In this document: positions 38,791 to 48,034 of the stretch, piece after piece | Layout: each line of letters begins with the position of its first letter | Numbering within the stretch: position 1 is the first letter of the stretch | Origin: Aeromonas piscicola | Lineage (GTDB): Bacteria; Pseudomonadota; Gammaproteobacteria; Enterobacterales; Aeromonadaceae | Direction: 5' to 3' | Length of the DNA: 49,527 nt | NCBI RefSeq assembly: GCF_000820005.1 | Contig: NZ_CDBL01000039.1 | Coordinates: 100,387-149,913, forward strand | The notes under the pieces: model-generated | Database searches by the model: none | The model's input: only the letters and a program-made list of their open reading frames with translations | What the model was told of the DNA's origin: nothing | Translations under genes and position numbers: made by a program

Positions 38791-38840
38791 TGCAGCCGGT
38801 TTGTGCAGATATCGCCATCACGGCGGTGGGGCGCCGCTGA
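38790..38840 (+). CDS. 16-residue mini-ORF bridging prfA and prmC
   Basis: [16 protein letters not shown], whose ATG overlaps the prfA stop (TGATG) and whose TGA overlaps the prmC ATG (TGATG again). Both junctions share gctgatgcag. It could pass ribosomes from prfA to prmC by termination-reinitiation. Its last 12 codons are the same length as the last 12 of prfA and weakly similar (AD near the start, gcgg, gctgatgcag at the end), so it may be a duplicated prfA end. Confidence 0.4.
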   Translation: MQPVCADIAITAVGRR

Positions 38841-39694
38841 TGCAGATCCAGCAGGCTCGCGCCCACATAATGGCGACCCTGGCCGGAGGCGAGTCTCCCC
38901 GCGCCGACGCCGACGTGCTGCTTTGCCATCTGCTCGGCTGCCGGCGCAGTTATCTGATGACCTGGCCGGAGCGCACCCTGGATGCCGCCCAGCAGGCAAG
39001 GCTGCAGGACTGGCTGAGCCGTCGTCTCAACGGCGAGCCCATCGCTCACCTGGTGGGTGAGCGGGAGTTCTGGTCACTGCCGCTCAAGGTGAGCCCGGCC
39101 ACCCTGATCCCGCGCCCTGACACCGAGGTGCTGGTGGAGCAGGCGCTGGCGCGGTTGCCCCCCAGGCCCGCTTCGCCGCATCAGGCGCCTTGTGCCTTGC
39201 TGGATCTGGGTACAGGCACAGGTGCCATTGCATTGGCGCTCAAGTCAGAGCGGCCCGATGCCGATGTATGGGCGGTGGATAGGATGCCGGAGGCGGCCGC
39301 ACTGGCGCGCGCCAACAGCGCCGCGCTGGGTTTGCCCATCACGGTGCGCGATGGCAGCTGGTTTGAGCCACTCTCGGGCGCGCCGCGCTTCGGGATGATA
39401 GTCTCCAACCCGCCCTACATCGACGGCGCCGACCCCCATCTGGCTGAGGGGGATGTGCGTTTCGAACCTCGCTCCGCCTTGGTGGCCGACGAACAGGGGC
39501 TGGCGGATATCCGGCTGATAGTAGCCGGTGCGCCTGCCCATCTGCTGCCCGGTGGCTGGCTCCTGCTGGAGCACGGCTGGCAACAGGGTGAGGCGGTGCG
39601 TCAACTCCTGCTGCAGCACGGCTACAGCCAGGTGGAAACCGTGCGCGATTACGGGGATAACGAGCGGGTGACCCTGGGGCGCCTGGCTCGGTGA
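38840..39694 (+). CDS. prmC: Release factor N5-glutamine methyltransferase
   Basis: SAM-dependent methylation of the GGQ glutamine in RF1 and RF2. 284 residues: N-terminal helical domain (PRADADVLLCHLLG), SAM motif LLDLGTGTGAIALALKSERPDADVWAVD, and the NPPY motif in IVSNPPYIDGADPHL. The ATG at 38840 fits the family N-terminus and overlaps the stop of the mini-ORF. Followed by sirB2. Confidence 0.96.
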   Translation: MQIQQARAHIMATLAGGESPRADADVLLCHLLGCRRSYLMTWPERTLDAAQQARLQDWLSRRLNGEPIAHLVGEREFWSLPLKVSPATLIPRPDTEVLVEQALARLPPRPASPHQAPCALLDLGTGTGAIALALKSERPDADVWAVDRMPEAAALARANSAALGLPITVRDGSWFEPLSGAPRFGMIVSNPPYIDGADPHLAEGDVRFEPRSALVADEQGLADIRLIVAGAPAHLLPGGWLLLEHGWQQGEAVRQLLLQHGYSQVETVRDYGDNERVTLGRLAR

Positions 39695-39737
39695 TGATGA
39701 CGGGCGGGCCCGGCCTGCCTCTGTTCAAGGACATGTT

Positions 39738-40121
39738 ATGTATGTTGCTCTCAAACATCTGCATCTGGTGCTGATCGCCTCGGCCGTGCTGATGTTTATG
39801 CTGCGTTTTTACTGGGTTCAGAAGGGGACGGGCGGCGCCTATGGCAGCCGGGTCCTGCAACTGAGCAGCTGGTTGAATGGGCTGGTGGTGCTCTCCGGCG
39901 TGCTGCTGTGCATGGTGCTGGATCTCAATCCGCTCAACAACGGCACCCCCTGGCTCAGCGAGAAGCTGACCGCCATTCTGGTGGTGGCATTTTTGGCCAT
40001 GATGGCGCTGCGGCTGGCCCGCAACAAGGGTATCCGCTGGTTTGCCTTCCTCGGTGCCCTGGGTTGGCTCTTCTTTATCGCCAAGCTTGCGCTGCAGAAG
40101 CAGGCCGGTCTGTTCGGTTAA
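39738..40121 (+). CDS. sirB2: SirB2 family membrane protein
   Basis: 127 residues, four hydrophobic helices: LKHLHLVLIASAVLMFMLRF, SWLNGLVVLSGVLLCMVL, LTAILVVAFLAMMAL, and FLGALGWLFFIAKLAL. The first helix with HLHL and the LS-EKL segment match SirB2, an inner-membrane protein of unknown function conserved beside prmC and sirB1. The ATG at 39738 has CAAGGA upstream. The TAA is part of the ribosome site of sirB1. Confidence 0.92.
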   Translation: MYVALKHLHLVLIASAVLMFMLRFYWVQKGTGGAYGSRVLQLSSWLNGLVVLSGVLLCMVLDLNPLNNGTPWLSEKLTAILVVAFLAMMALRLARNKGIRWFAFLGALGWLFFIAKLALQKQAGLFG

Positions 40122-40132
40122 GGATGATGACT

Positions 40133-40933
40133 ATGATACGCGTAGACGAATGGACCGATTTCGAGGCCCACGACATCGCCGAGCTGGCGCTGTCGGTGAG
40201 TGACGAGATCTATGGTATCGGCGGTCGTGGCGATGCCGAGCTGGCCCGGCTCGATGCCTGGCTGGACGAGACGATCGACGAGGGTAACTGCGACGAGGTG
40301 CGTCGTCAGCTGCTGCAGGGCTTTTACCAGACCCTGGGTTTTCACGGTGACTGGCAGGATTACTTCTCCGCCGCCAATTGCGATCTGGCGCAGGTGCTCG
40401 CCCGCAAGCAGGGCATTCCGGTCAGCCTCGGCATCCTCATCATACAGCTGGGCCGCAAGCTCGGGCTGGATGTTGAGGGGATCTGTTTCCCCGGTCACTT
40501 CCTGGTGAGCTTCGCTGGCAGTGAGGGCGAGGTCTATGTGGACCCCTTCACCGGCGACGAGTTGAGCCTGCACCGCATCGAGCTGCTGCTGCGCGGCGCC
40601 CTCGGTAATCTGGCTACCCTGACCTCTGAACACCTGCAGCCCTCGGGCCAGTGGGAGATCATCGAGCGGCTGCTCAACGTCAGCAAGGGTGCCCTGCTGC
40701 GGGAAGATCGCATGACGGAAGCGCTGCGCTGCAGCGAACTGCTGCTGCGCATGAAGCCTGGCGATCCGCTGGAGACGCGGGATCGCGGCTTCATCTATGA
40801 GCAGCTCGACTGCCCGCGCTTCGCCGCCGACGATTTTGAATACTTTATTGAACAATGTCCGGACGATCCGGTGGCCGATGTGCTCAAGGTGCAACTGGCC
40901 GCGCTGGATCTGAGCCCCAAGCCCCTCCATTAA
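40133..40933 (+). CDS. sirB1: SirB1 family protein (transglutaminase-like plus TPR)
   Basis: 266 residues. The central YFSAANCDLAQVLARKQGIPVSLGILIIQLGRKLGLDVEGICFPGHFLVSF is the SirB1 transglutaminase-like core with a Cys lacking from the classical triad position (Asn-Cys-Asp); two TPR-like repeats follow (MTEALRCSELLLRMKPGDPLETRDRGFIYEQL). Biochemical function is not established. I take the ATG at 40133, nine bases after AAGG; ATGs at 40124 and 40127 lie inside or next to that ribosome site. A degenerate copy of its 3' end occurs before kdsA. Confidence 0.9.
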   Translation: MIRVDEWTDFEAHDIAELALSVSDEIYGIGGRGDAELARLDAWLDETIDEGNCDEVRRQLLQGFYQTLGFHGDWQDYFSAANCDLAQVLARKQGIPVSLGILIIQLGRKLGLDVEGICFPGHFLVSFAGSEGEVYVDPFTGDELSLHRIELLLRGALGNLATLTSEHLQPSGQWEIIERLLNVSKGALLREDRMTEALRCSELLLRMKPGDPLETRDRGFIYEQLDCPRFAADDFEYFIEQCPDDPVADVLKVQLAALDLSPKPLH

Positions 40934-40966
40934 AAGTGCCCGGGAGCTGCAACGGAAGAGTATCAA

Positions 40967-41886
<920 letters not shown>

Positions 41887-41914
41887 TCCGCAGTGCCGGT
41901 GTCGTGATGCCAGG

Positions 41915-41938
41915 TGCCCCGCCATGCGGGGCATTTTT
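41915..41938 (+). terminator. Intrinsic terminator after kdsA
   Basis: TGCCCCGC (41915-41922) pairs with GCGGGGCA (41926-41933) over CAT, followed by five T. Confidence 0.95.
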
Positions 41939-42189
41939 ATATCCAGGATGTTGTCATTAAGGTCTTAAATAAATCACCGACCAAATATATCACAGTTGCC
42001 GTGGTGTTAATGATGTTAAATGTGTTGTGTGATTAATGTCTCTTAATTGCTTCTTATAACGTGTGACAGTGGCGCCGTTACGATGACGAAATAGCATGAA
42101 GCTGGCGAGAGAATGATGATCTCTCGTTACGGCTCCCGCATGCTTATTTCTGCCATATGATATGTCGATTAATTAACAGGACGTTAATA
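41939..42189. promoter_or_regulatory. AT-rich upstream region of dctA
   Basis: Beyond the kdsA terminator this stretch is AT-rich with several TGTG/CACA half-sites (around 41990 and 42020-42035) but no full CRP consensus that I trust. A perfect hairpin CGAGAGA/TCTCTCG (42106-42112 with 42120-42126) lies in the probable 5' leader. Confidence 0.5.
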
Positions 42190-43473
42190 ATGCGAAAAAA
42201 AATATTCAGCAGCCTTTATTTTCAGGTGCTGCTTGCGATCACCCTGGGGGTATTTCTGGGGCACGTCTATCCCGACCTCGGGGCGGATATGAAGCCACTG
42301 GGTGATGGCTTCGTTAAATTAATCAAGATGATCATTGCCCCCGTTATTTTCTGTACCGTGGTGACTGGTATCGCCGGCATGGAGAGCATGAAGGCGGTAG
42401 GAAAAACCGGTGCCATCGCGCTGCTCTACTTTGAAGTGGTGAGCACCATCGCCCTGGTCATAGGGCTGTGCGTGGTCAACCTGCTGCAACCCGGGGTGGG
42501 CATGAACGTGGACCCCGCCACGCTGGATGTCAGCGCCATCTCGGCCTATGCCGAGCAGGCCAAGTCGCAGGGCATCATCGCCTTCCTGCTTGATGTGATC
42601 CCGGGCAGCGTGATCGGCGCCTTTGCCAGCGGCAATATTCTTCAGGTATTGCTGTTTGCAGTGCTGTTTGGCTTCTCTCTGCATCATATTGGCGAGAAGG
42701 GAAAATTAATCTTCAATGTCATCGACAGCTTCTCCCAGGTTATTTTCGGCATCATCAACATGATCATGCGACTGGCGCCGGTCGGAGCATTTGGTGCCAT
42801 GGCCTTTACCATAGGGAAATACGGTATTGGCTCGCTGATCCAGCTGGGGCAATTGATAGCCTGCTTCTACATGACCTGTCTGCTGTTCATTTTTATGGTG
42901 TTGGGCAGCATCGCCAGGGCGAATGGTTTCAGCATCCTGCGCTTTATTTCCTACATCAAGGAAGAGTTGCTGATCGTGCTGGGAACCTCCTCTTCCGAAT
43001 CCGTGTTGCCGCGCATGCTGGTCAAGATGGAGGCGCTTGGCTGCAAGAAGTCTGTGGTGGGGCTGGTGATCCCGACCGGTTACTCCTTCAACCTGGATGG
43101 CACCTCCATCTATCTGACCATGGCGGCCATCTTCATCGCCCAGGCGACCAACACGCCGCTGGATCTGTTCCAGCAGATCACCCTGCTGGTGGTATTGCTC
43201 ATCTCTTCGAAAGGGGCGGCCGGCGTCACCGGCAGTGGCTTCATCGTGCTGGCGGCCACCATCTCGGCGGTGGGGCACCTGCCGCTCGCCGGGTTGGCGC
43301 TGATCCTGGGGATAGATCGCTTCATGTCAGAGGCGCGTGCCTTGACCAACCTGATCGGCAACGGGGTGGCCACTGTGGTGGTGGCCCGCTACTGCGATCA
43401 GCTTGATGAGCAGCAGATGAATGAGGTGCTCGCCAACCCGGCCGCCGTACAGAAGGTCGACCAGCACGGATAG
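42190..43473 (+). CDS. dctA: C4-dicarboxylate:cation symporter DctA
   Basis: Inner-membrane DAACS-family symporter for succinate, fumarate and malate under aerobic growth; 427 residues against 428 in E. coli. Hallmarks: [22 protein letters not shown], the SSSES re-entrant loop ([19 protein letters not shown]), [22 protein letters not shown] (Na+/substrate motif), [19 protein letters not shown] and [23 protein letters not shown]. The ATG at 42190 follows AACAGGA. Nearby regulator genes (DctB/D or DcuS/R) are not in the window. Confidence 0.95.
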   Translation: MRKKIFSSLYFQVLLAITLGVFLGHVYPDLGADMKPLGDGFVKLIKMIIAPVIFCTVVTGIAGMESMKAVGKTGAIALLYFEVVSTIALVIGLCVVNLLQPGVGMNVDPATLDVSAISAYAEQAKSQGIIAFLLDVIPGSVIGAFASGNILQVLLFAVLFGFSLHHIGEKGKLIFNVIDSFSQVIFGIINMIMRLAPVGAFGAMAFTIGKYGIGSLIQLGQLIACFYMTCLLFIFMVLGSIARANGFSILRFISYIKEELLIVLGTSSSESVLPRMLVKMEALGCKKSVVGLVIPTGYSFNLDGTSIYLTMAAIFIAQATNTPLDLFQQITLLVVLLISSKGAAGVTGSGFIVLAATISAVGHLPLAGLALILGIDRFMSEARALTNLIGNGVATVVVARYCDQLDEQQMNEVLANPAAVQKVDQHG

Positions 43474-43528
43474 CTGGTGGGCGCGGCCTGCGAGGAGAGA
43501 TGGGCAAGCACTGTGTCTTGCCCATAAA

Positions 43529-43553
43529 AAAACGGCCCGTGTGGGCCGTTTTT
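43529..43553. terminator. Bidirectional terminator between dctA and grcA
   Basis: AAAACGGCCC (43529-43538) pairs with GGGCCGTTTT (43543-43552) over GTGT, with A- and T-runs outside. Serves the convergent dctA and grcA. Confidence 0.94.
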
Positions 43554-43579
43554 CATGGTGCAGATCACCGCAGAGGGAA

Positions 43580-43960
43580 TTACAGGCTCTGGGTAAAGGT
43601 ACGGGTGACCACGTCACGCTGCTGTTCTGGGGTCAGTGCGTTGAAGCGCACGGCGTAGCCAGAAACACGTATGGTCAGCTGCGGGTATTTCTCCGGATTG
43701 GCGATGGCGTCTTCCAGGGTCTCGCGGCGCAGCACGTTGACGTTCAGGTGCTGGCCACCTTCCACGGCAGGTTCGGCTTGAACCGGCAGCTCACGGTATT
43801 CGAACTGACCCAGGTCAGAGACGCTGACTTCCTGATCGGCGGTGAAGGTGTCGCCCTTGGCGCAGATGCAACGAGCCTGTTGCTTCTCTTCGTCCAGCAG
43901 CCAGAAAGAGTTCAGCAGTGCTGCGTTGGTGGACTGGGTGATTTGGATGCCCTTGATCAT
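43580..43960 (-). CDS. grcA: Autonomous glycyl radical cofactor GrcA (YfiD)
   Basis: 126-residue spare part that replaces the oxygen-cleaved C-terminus of pyruvate formate-lyase. The glycyl radical site is in [15 protein letters not shown], and the [11 protein letters not shown] tail is typical. The ATG at 43960 (MIKGIQITQ) has GAGGAG upstream. Regulation is legible: two FNR boxes at 44104-44117 and 44157-44170 and a -10 TATATA near 44080. Confidence 0.96.
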   Translation of the reverse strand: MIKGIQITQSTNAALLNSFWLLDEEKQQARCICAKGDTFTADQEVSVSDLGQFEYRELPVQAEPAVEGGQHLNVNVLRRETLEDAIANPEKYPQLTIRVSGYAVRFNALTPEQQRDVVTRTFTQSL

Positions 43961-44103
43961 GGTATGACTCCTCATAGGAAAGCGGATTCAACTGTAAGGA
44001 AATTACCCTGATGTATTTAAACCACCGGGATGATTTAAAGGGCCCTTGCCTTACACCTTTACTTTGTTGGGTCATATATACCACGATGGTAATAATACGA
44101 AAA

Positions 44104-44117
44104 TTGATCTAAATCAA
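44104..44117. promoter_or_regulatory. FNR box, proximal to grcA
   Basis: TTGATCTAAATCAA, a perfect match to the TTGAT-N4-ATCAA consensus, centred about 41 bases upstream of the predicted grcA start (near 44069). Confidence 0.92.
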
Positions 44118-44156
44118 AAAATGCGCGTTTTGCTCCTGTGTGTGGGGATTAAATTA

Positions 44157-44170
44157 TTGAGATTAATCAA
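44157..44170. promoter_or_regulatory. FNR box, distal to grcA
   Basis: TTGAGATTAATCAA, one mismatch to consensus. Centre-to-centre distance from the proximal box is 53 bases, the same as between the two E. coli yfiD sites at -40.5 and -93.5. Confidence 0.85.
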
Positions 44171-44450
44171 AAATAGGTCATTTTTCTGATTATGTAAGAT
44201 ATCCAAATTATGCATCTTTCATTAATTAAATCTAGTAATTTAACTACATGTTATAGCTGTTTCACTCTGCGGAAGTCAGGGCGCTGCCGGTCTCACCGAC
44301 AGATTGGGCCATGGCGCTGGGCTGGATGCCCATCATCCGGCAACCTCGGGTTCTCGCCTCCTCTATAAAGGTCGAGGATCCGCCGGGAGGGGCTCAGCCG
44401 ATGGCGCTGCGGTTGCGTCTTGTGGTCTGCCCCCCTATCCTGAGCCCCTT
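44171..44450. other. Region between grcA regulatory sites and the ung end-duplication
   Basis: No gene supported. It moves from AT-rich (to about 44265) to GC-rich sequence. AGGGGCTCAG (44388-44397) and CTGAGCCCCT (44440-44449) form a perfect 10-base inverted repeat 42 bases apart, the second arm abutting the first ung repeat. The ung promoter should be here. Confidence 0.5.
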
Positions 44451-44513
44451 GCCGCATTAATTGAGGATATTGGGGTGCTGACCTGGACAGATGTACTGGA
44501 TTCGGAGAAAGAG
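44451..44513 (+). repeat. Upstream copy of the ung 5' end
   Basis: 63 bases about 81% identical to 44547-44609 (period 96), including a GAGG site, a GTG start (44475) and codons for [14 protein letters not shown]. This copy resembles the E. coli Ung N-terminus (ELTWHDVLAEEK) as closely as the one attached to the gene. The frame stays open from here into ung, so a 254-residue Ung with a doubled N-terminus is possible. Confidence 0.88.
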
Positions 44514-44546
44514 GAGAGAGGGAGAGGACCGCAGGGGTCTGATCCT

Positions 44547-44609
44547 GCCGCATTGATTGAGGAGGCTGGGGTGCCGAGCTGGACAGATGTGATTGGCTCT
44601 GAGAAAGAG
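44547..44609 (+). repeat. Second copy of the ung 5' end (attached to ung)
   Basis: Partner of 44451-44513. Contains GAGGAGG, five bases, GTG at 44571, then [16 protein letters not shown] continuing into the enzyme. Confidence 0.88.
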
Positions 44610-45239
44610 CAGGACTATTTCAAGGCGACCCTGGCGACCGTCAGGAGCGAGCGGGAGGCGGGCAAGCTGATCTATCCCCCGGCAACCGAGGTGTTCAACG
44701 CCTTCAAACTGACCGAGCTGGATCGGGTCAAGGTGGTGATCCTGGGTCAGGACCCGTATCACGGCCCGAACCAGGCCCATGGCCTCTGTTTCTCCGTGCT
44801 GCCCGGCGTGCGTACGCCCCCCTCGCTGGTCAACATCTACAAGGAGATGCAGCGTGATCTGCCGGGTTTTGTCACACCCAATCACGGTTTTCTGGAGTCC
44901 TGGGCCCAGCAGGGCGTGCTGTTGCTCAATACGGTGCTGACGGTACAGGCGGGCATGGCCCACTCTCACGCCCATCTGGGTTGGGAGACCTTCACGGACA
45001 GGGTCATAGAGCAGATCAACGCCAGCTGTCAGGGAGTTGTCTTCCTGCTGTGGGGTGCCCATGCCCAGAAGAAAGGCCGTTTCATCGACCGGCAGCGCCA
45101 TCACGTGCTGAGTGCCCCTCATCCCAGTCCGCTCTCCGCCCATCGTGGCTTCATAGGTTGCGGCCACTTCTCCGAAACCAACCGTCTGCTGGCCCAGCAG
45201 GGGATGAGCCCCATCAACTGGCATTCGGTCTGCGAATAA
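44571..45239 (+). CDS. ung: Uracil-DNA glycosylase
   Basis: Family 1 UDG, removes uracil from DNA. 222 residues from the GTG at 44571, which has an excellent Shine-Dalgarno and matches the family start; in-frame sequence upstream is open and includes a second copy of the 5' end. Motifs: water-activating [55 protein letters not shown] and the leucine loop [11 protein letters not shown]. Downstream sequence (45285-45339) also shows a faint echo of its 3' end. Confidence 0.95.
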   Translation: MPSWTDVIGSEKEQDYFKATLATVRSEREAGKLIYPPATEVFNAFKLTELDRVKVVILGQDPYHGPNQAHGLCFSVLPGVRTPPSLVNIYKEMQRDLPGFVTPNHGFLESWAQQGVLLLNTVLTVQAGMAHSHAHLGWETFTDRVIEQINASCQGVVFLLWGAHAQKKGRFIDRQRHHVLSAPHPSPLSAHRGFIGCGHFSETNRLLAQQGMSPINWHSVCE

Positions 45240-45284
45240 GCGGACACTGAAGGGCCATGACTGTCGCCGGGTGTCGAGTCAGGA

Positions 45285-45339
45285 TGGCAGGAGCAGGAGT
45301 CTGGCATTGTGCGTCACTCGGCATTTTGTCTGCAGATGA
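45285..45339 (+). repeat. Faint echo of the ung 3' end
   Basis: tcactcggcattttgtctgc here against tcaactggcattcggtctgc at the ung end (15 of 20 match), preceded by similar tggc...agcagg. In one frame SGIVRHSAFC parallels SPINWHSVC of Ung. The match is short and could be chance. Confidence 0.4.
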
Positions 45340-45419
45340 CTTGATTGAGTGCAAAGTTAGCGTGATAAATGACCGTATACTCGAAACAGGATCGTCTCAT
45401 TTCAGCGCAAGGAGTGCCC

Positions 45420-45968
45420 ATGCTAGCCAGTCTGCACAAGGATCATCTCAACATCGCCAGGTTGTTGGCGCTGCTCAAACACAAGCTCGCCGCCATTCGC
45501 AGTGAGCAGCCGGTCAGCTACTTCCTGATCCGGGACGTGGTGGATTATTTGCGGGAGGTGTCGGACAAGTACCACCACCCGAAAGAGGACATGATCTACG
45601 ACTACTACCTGAAATACCGGGTGGTGGAAGGCGAGGTCGCCAGCCGGTTGCAGGAGGAACACGCCAGACTGCTGGAGGCCGGTGCCGAGCTCAAGGAGAT
45701 GGTGGAGATGATATTGATGGACGCCGTCATCCCGCTGGATCAGTTTACGGCAAGGCTGGAGCAGTTTGTGGCGCTGCAAGAGGCGCACATGAACTATGAA
45801 GAGGGAGTCATCTTCCCCCATCTGCGTGATTCGCTGACCGAGGACGATTGGCGTCACCTGGAGCAGATCTGGCATAACCGGGCCATAGGGGATCCCCTGT
45901 TTGGCGCCGAGATCAGTCAACACTTCCAGGAGCTGGCCAAACGCCTGTCGTTGCCACTCTCTTCCTGA
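45420..45968 (+). CDS. Hemerythrin-domain protein
   Basis: 182 residues, four-helix bundle with the di-iron ligands of hemerythrin HHE domains: His in LHKDHLNI, HHPKED, EEHARL, and HMNYEEGVIFPHL. Such proteins bind O2, NO or iron, or repair Fe-S centres (YtfE relatives); this one lacks the N-terminal ScdA-type domain, so the role is unknown. The ATG at 45420 is five bases after AAGGAG. Convergent with a DUF3545 gene, sharing a terminator. Confidence 0.92.
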   Translation: MLASLHKDHLNIARLLALLKHKLAAIRSEQPVSYFLIRDVVDYLREVSDKYHHPKEDMIYDYYLKYRVVEGEVASRLQEEHARLLEAGAELKEMVEMILMDAVIPLDQFTARLEQFVALQEAHMNYEEGVIFPHLRDSLTEDDWRHLEQIWHNRAIGDPLFGAEISQHFQELAKRLSLPLSS

Positions 45969-45983
45969 CAGTCACAAGCCACT

Positions 45984-46020
45984 AAAAAACAGCGCCCCGG
46001 TTAACTGGGGCGCTGTTTTT
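45984..46020. terminator. Bidirectional terminator hemerythrin gene / DUF3545
   Basis: AACAGCGCCCC and GGGGCGCTGTT pair perfectly around ggttaact, with A-run and T-run outside. The last T's are also part of the TAA of the minus-strand DUF3545 gene. Confidence 0.93.
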
Positions 46021-46201
46021 ACAGTTCGATCTCTTCCGAGAGACCTTCATAGGCGATGTCAATGGATTGCAGCTCCTTCTGCAGGCGATGCTTGTCTTTC
46101 AACGCCTCAATCTCACGCCATTTACGTTTCTTTCCCGTTGTCCCGCGGCTACGTGAACCGAGCTCAACCACATCGTCATAATCGAAGTTGAACATTTCCA
46201 T
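46019..46201 (-). CDS. DUF3545 family small protein
   Basis: 60 residues, cytosolic, strongly charged. It starts MEMFNFDYDDVVELG and has the conserved KKRKWREIEALKDKHRLQKEL core of DUF3545 proteins from vibrios and aeromonads, whose function is unknown. The ATG at 46201 follows AAGGAGG at the ideal distance. Its stop codon lies in the T-run of the shared terminator. Confidence 0.88.
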   Translation of the reverse strand: MEMFNFDYDDVVELGSRSRGTTGKKRKWREIEALKDKHRLQKELQSIDIAYEGLSEEIEL

Positions 46202-46308
46202 GGCTCCCTCCTTGGTTATTATCATTTTCATCACCCGTATAACATAACGCCATTAAAATTAAAACGTTTTCGTGACGAACTCATGACAGGGGATCCAGCG
46301 CCCATAAA

Positions 46309-46341
46309 AAAACCGGGCTCCCTCGCGGGAGCCCGGTTTTT
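46309..46341. terminator. Intrinsic terminator after tal
   Basis: AAACCGGGCTCCC and GGGAGCCCGGTTT around TCGC, with A- and T-runs outside; ends tal transcription on the minus strand. Confidence 0.94.
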
Positions 46342-46361
46342 GTCTGCTCTTGGCGCCCTGA

Positions 46362-47312
46362 TTAGAGGCGGCTGGCCAGCATGGTTTCCAGCTTGCCCTG
46401 GTCGATGGCGAACATGCGGATCCCTTCGCCCAGCTTCTCGTGGGCCATGGCGTCCTGGTTCAGTTCCCAGCGGAATTCGGCTTCGGTCATCGGGGTCGGC
46501 TTGGCCTTGCGCTCGCCTGTGTAGTTCAGTTTGCGCACCACGGCGCCATCGGTCTTGCTCAGCTCTTCCAGCAGGGCCGGGCCTATGGTCAGGCGGTCGC
46601 AGCCAGCCAGTTCCAGGATCTCGCCGGTGTTGCGGAAGCTGGCACCCATGACCACGGTCGGGTAGTCGTGTTGCTTGTAGTAGTCGTAGATGGCGGTGAC
46701 GGAGACCACGCCCGGATCTTCGCTCGGGGTGTAGTCACGGTTGTGCTTGGCCTTGTACCAGTCGAGGATGCGACCCACGAACGGGGAGATCAGGAAGGCG
46801 CCGGCTTCGGCACAGGCACGGGCCTGGGCGAAGGAGAACAGCAGGGTCAGGTTGCACTGGATACCCTCTTTCTCCAGCACCTCGGCGGCACGGATCCCTT
46901 CCCAGGTGGAGGCCAGCTTGATCAGGATGCGATCGTTGGCGATACCGGCTTCGTTGTAGAGACGGATCAGTTTGCGGGCCTTGGCGATGCTGGCGTCGGT
47001 ATCAAAGGAGAGACGGGCGTCCACTTCGGTGGAGATGCGGCCCGGGACTATCTTAAGCACTTCCAGACCTATGTTGACTGCCAGCTTGTCGCCCGCGTCG
47101 ATGATTTGCTGTGCCTTGTCCTGGCTCTGGGATTTTGCCCAGTTGATGGCGTCTTCGATCAGCGCCGCGTATTCGGGGATCTCGGATGCCTTCAACACCA
47201 GGGAGGGGTTGGTGGTGGCATCGATGGGCTGGTAGCGCTTGATGGCTTCGATATCACCGGTATCGGCGACAACTGTGGTCAGGGCTTTCAGCTGGGTTAA
47301 TTTATCGGCCAT
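46362..47312 (-). CDS. tal: Transaldolase
   Basis: Transfers a dihydroxyacetone unit between sugar phosphates in the non-oxidative pentose phosphate pathway. 316 residues, TalB type: [29 protein letters not shown], the Schiff-base lysine in [47 protein letters not shown] and [12 protein letters not shown]. The ATG at 47312 (MADKLTQLK) matches the family; an ATG at 47324 would add four residues. Monocistronic. Confidence 0.96.
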   Translation of the reverse strand: MADKLTQLKALTTVVADTGDIEAIKRYQPIDATTNPSLVLKASEIPEYAALIEDAINWAKSQSQDKAQQIIDAGDKLAVNIGLEVLKIVPGRISTEVDARLSFDTDASIAKARKLIRLYNEAGIANDRILIKLASTWEGIRAAEVLEKEGIQCNLTLLFSFAQARACAEAGAFLISPFVGRILDWYKAKHNRDYTPSEDPGVVSVTAIYDYYKQHDYPTVVMGASFRNTGEILELAGCDRLTIGPALLEELSKTDGAVVRKLNYTGERKAKPTPMTEAEFRWELNQDAMAHEKLGEGIRMFAIDQGKLETMLASRL

Positions 47313-47530
47313 AGCAAATATCATCTCTTAATGAGGGAGGGATCCCGGGGTTGCGGGCGTGAGACGACAGTTCTGAAATAAAATTACAAAATCCCGGCGG
47401 CTCAGGCTCAGAAAAGCACGATGGGGGAGGCCCATCGCCATTGCCTGCCTAATTAATACGGATGCGGCTCATCCTGCAATAGGGGGGCTTGTATGCTTAT
47501 CAGCCAGTCGCTGGCGGCGCGGGGATGAAG

Positions 47531-47567
47531 TGGATAAAAGTGATTGATAAAAAACGACTTTTATCCA
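47531..47567. promoter_or_regulatory. Perfect inverted repeat in the tal/AGCS region
   Basis: TGGATAAAAGT (47531-47541) and ACTTTTATCCA (47557-47567), 15-base spacer. Either a dimeric operator or a hairpin; no factor assigned. Confidence 0.6.
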
Positions 47568-47626
47568 TTTTTCACAAATGGATTTATCCCCCGATAAAAA
47601 CAACTTTTTTGGTTGATTATCGGTTT

Positions 47627-47642
47627 TGTGTCATCGATCACA
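47627..47642. promoter_or_regulatory. CRP-like site
   Basis: TGTGTCATCGATCACA, one mismatch to TGTGA-N6-TCACA. Confidence 0.65.
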
Positions 47643-47692
47643 TAAATTGTGTGGTCAGCCACTTGAAATTTTATTACGTGTAAAACGTTTGG

Positions 47693-47710
47693 CAAAATGG
47701 GGCCATTTTG
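47693..47710. promoter_or_regulatory. 18-base inverted repeat
   Basis: CAAAATGGGGCCATTTTG: eight-base perfect arms around GG. Operator-like; no factor assigned. Confidence 0.5.
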
Positions 47711-47903
47711 AAATCCATTTCAGGTAAACGCTTGCGCCCTAGTTTGCTTCCCCGTGAACTCATCTACCTCTATGTAGATAATTGCCAAATCGTGCTCTTT
47801 TGGGTCTAATTTGTCAGCTGATTGATTGAGTTTCAAGTTTTGTTGAAAATTTGCGTGTTAAATGAAGCTTTATTGCGCCGGACAGCTCGTTTTTTGTTTT
47901 CTC

Positions 47904-47919
47904 AGTGATCGCGATCACT
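47904..47919. promoter_or_regulatory. CRP-like site upstream of the AGCS symporter
   Basis: AGTGATCGCGATCACT, a perfect 16-base palindrome containing GTGA-N6-TCAC. A TATGCT (47937-47942) lies where a -10 would be for class II CRP activation. Confidence 0.72.
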
Positions 47920-48034
47920 ATTCTGAACTCCCTCGCTATGCTAGATTCCGCCCCTTTAGTGAACCGCTAATTCAGAAACAGACAGCAAGGGGTCAGCGCA
48001 GACTGGCCATGGACGTGATAACAACGAGAGACAT

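Larger units (their letters stand above)
47313..48034. other. Long divergent regulatory region tal / AGCS symporter
   Basis: About 720 bases without a supported gene; an open stretch at 47489-47683 lacks a ribosome site and is AT-rich. It contains an 11-base inverted repeat (47531-47567), several GATAA/TTATC motifs including CCGATAA/TTATCGG (47591-47622), two CRP-like sites and an 18-base palindromic element (47693-47710). Confidence 0.55.

Noticed and set aside
46253..46276. PurR/LacI-family-like AAAACGTTTTCGT site
   Set aside because: Half-consensus only, and the nearest gene (DUF3545) gives no reason for purine control.
47489..47683. 64-codon ORF upstream of the AGCS symporter
   Set aside because: AT-rich, no Shine-Dalgarno, spans inverted repeats and a CRP-like site; more likely regulatory DNA.
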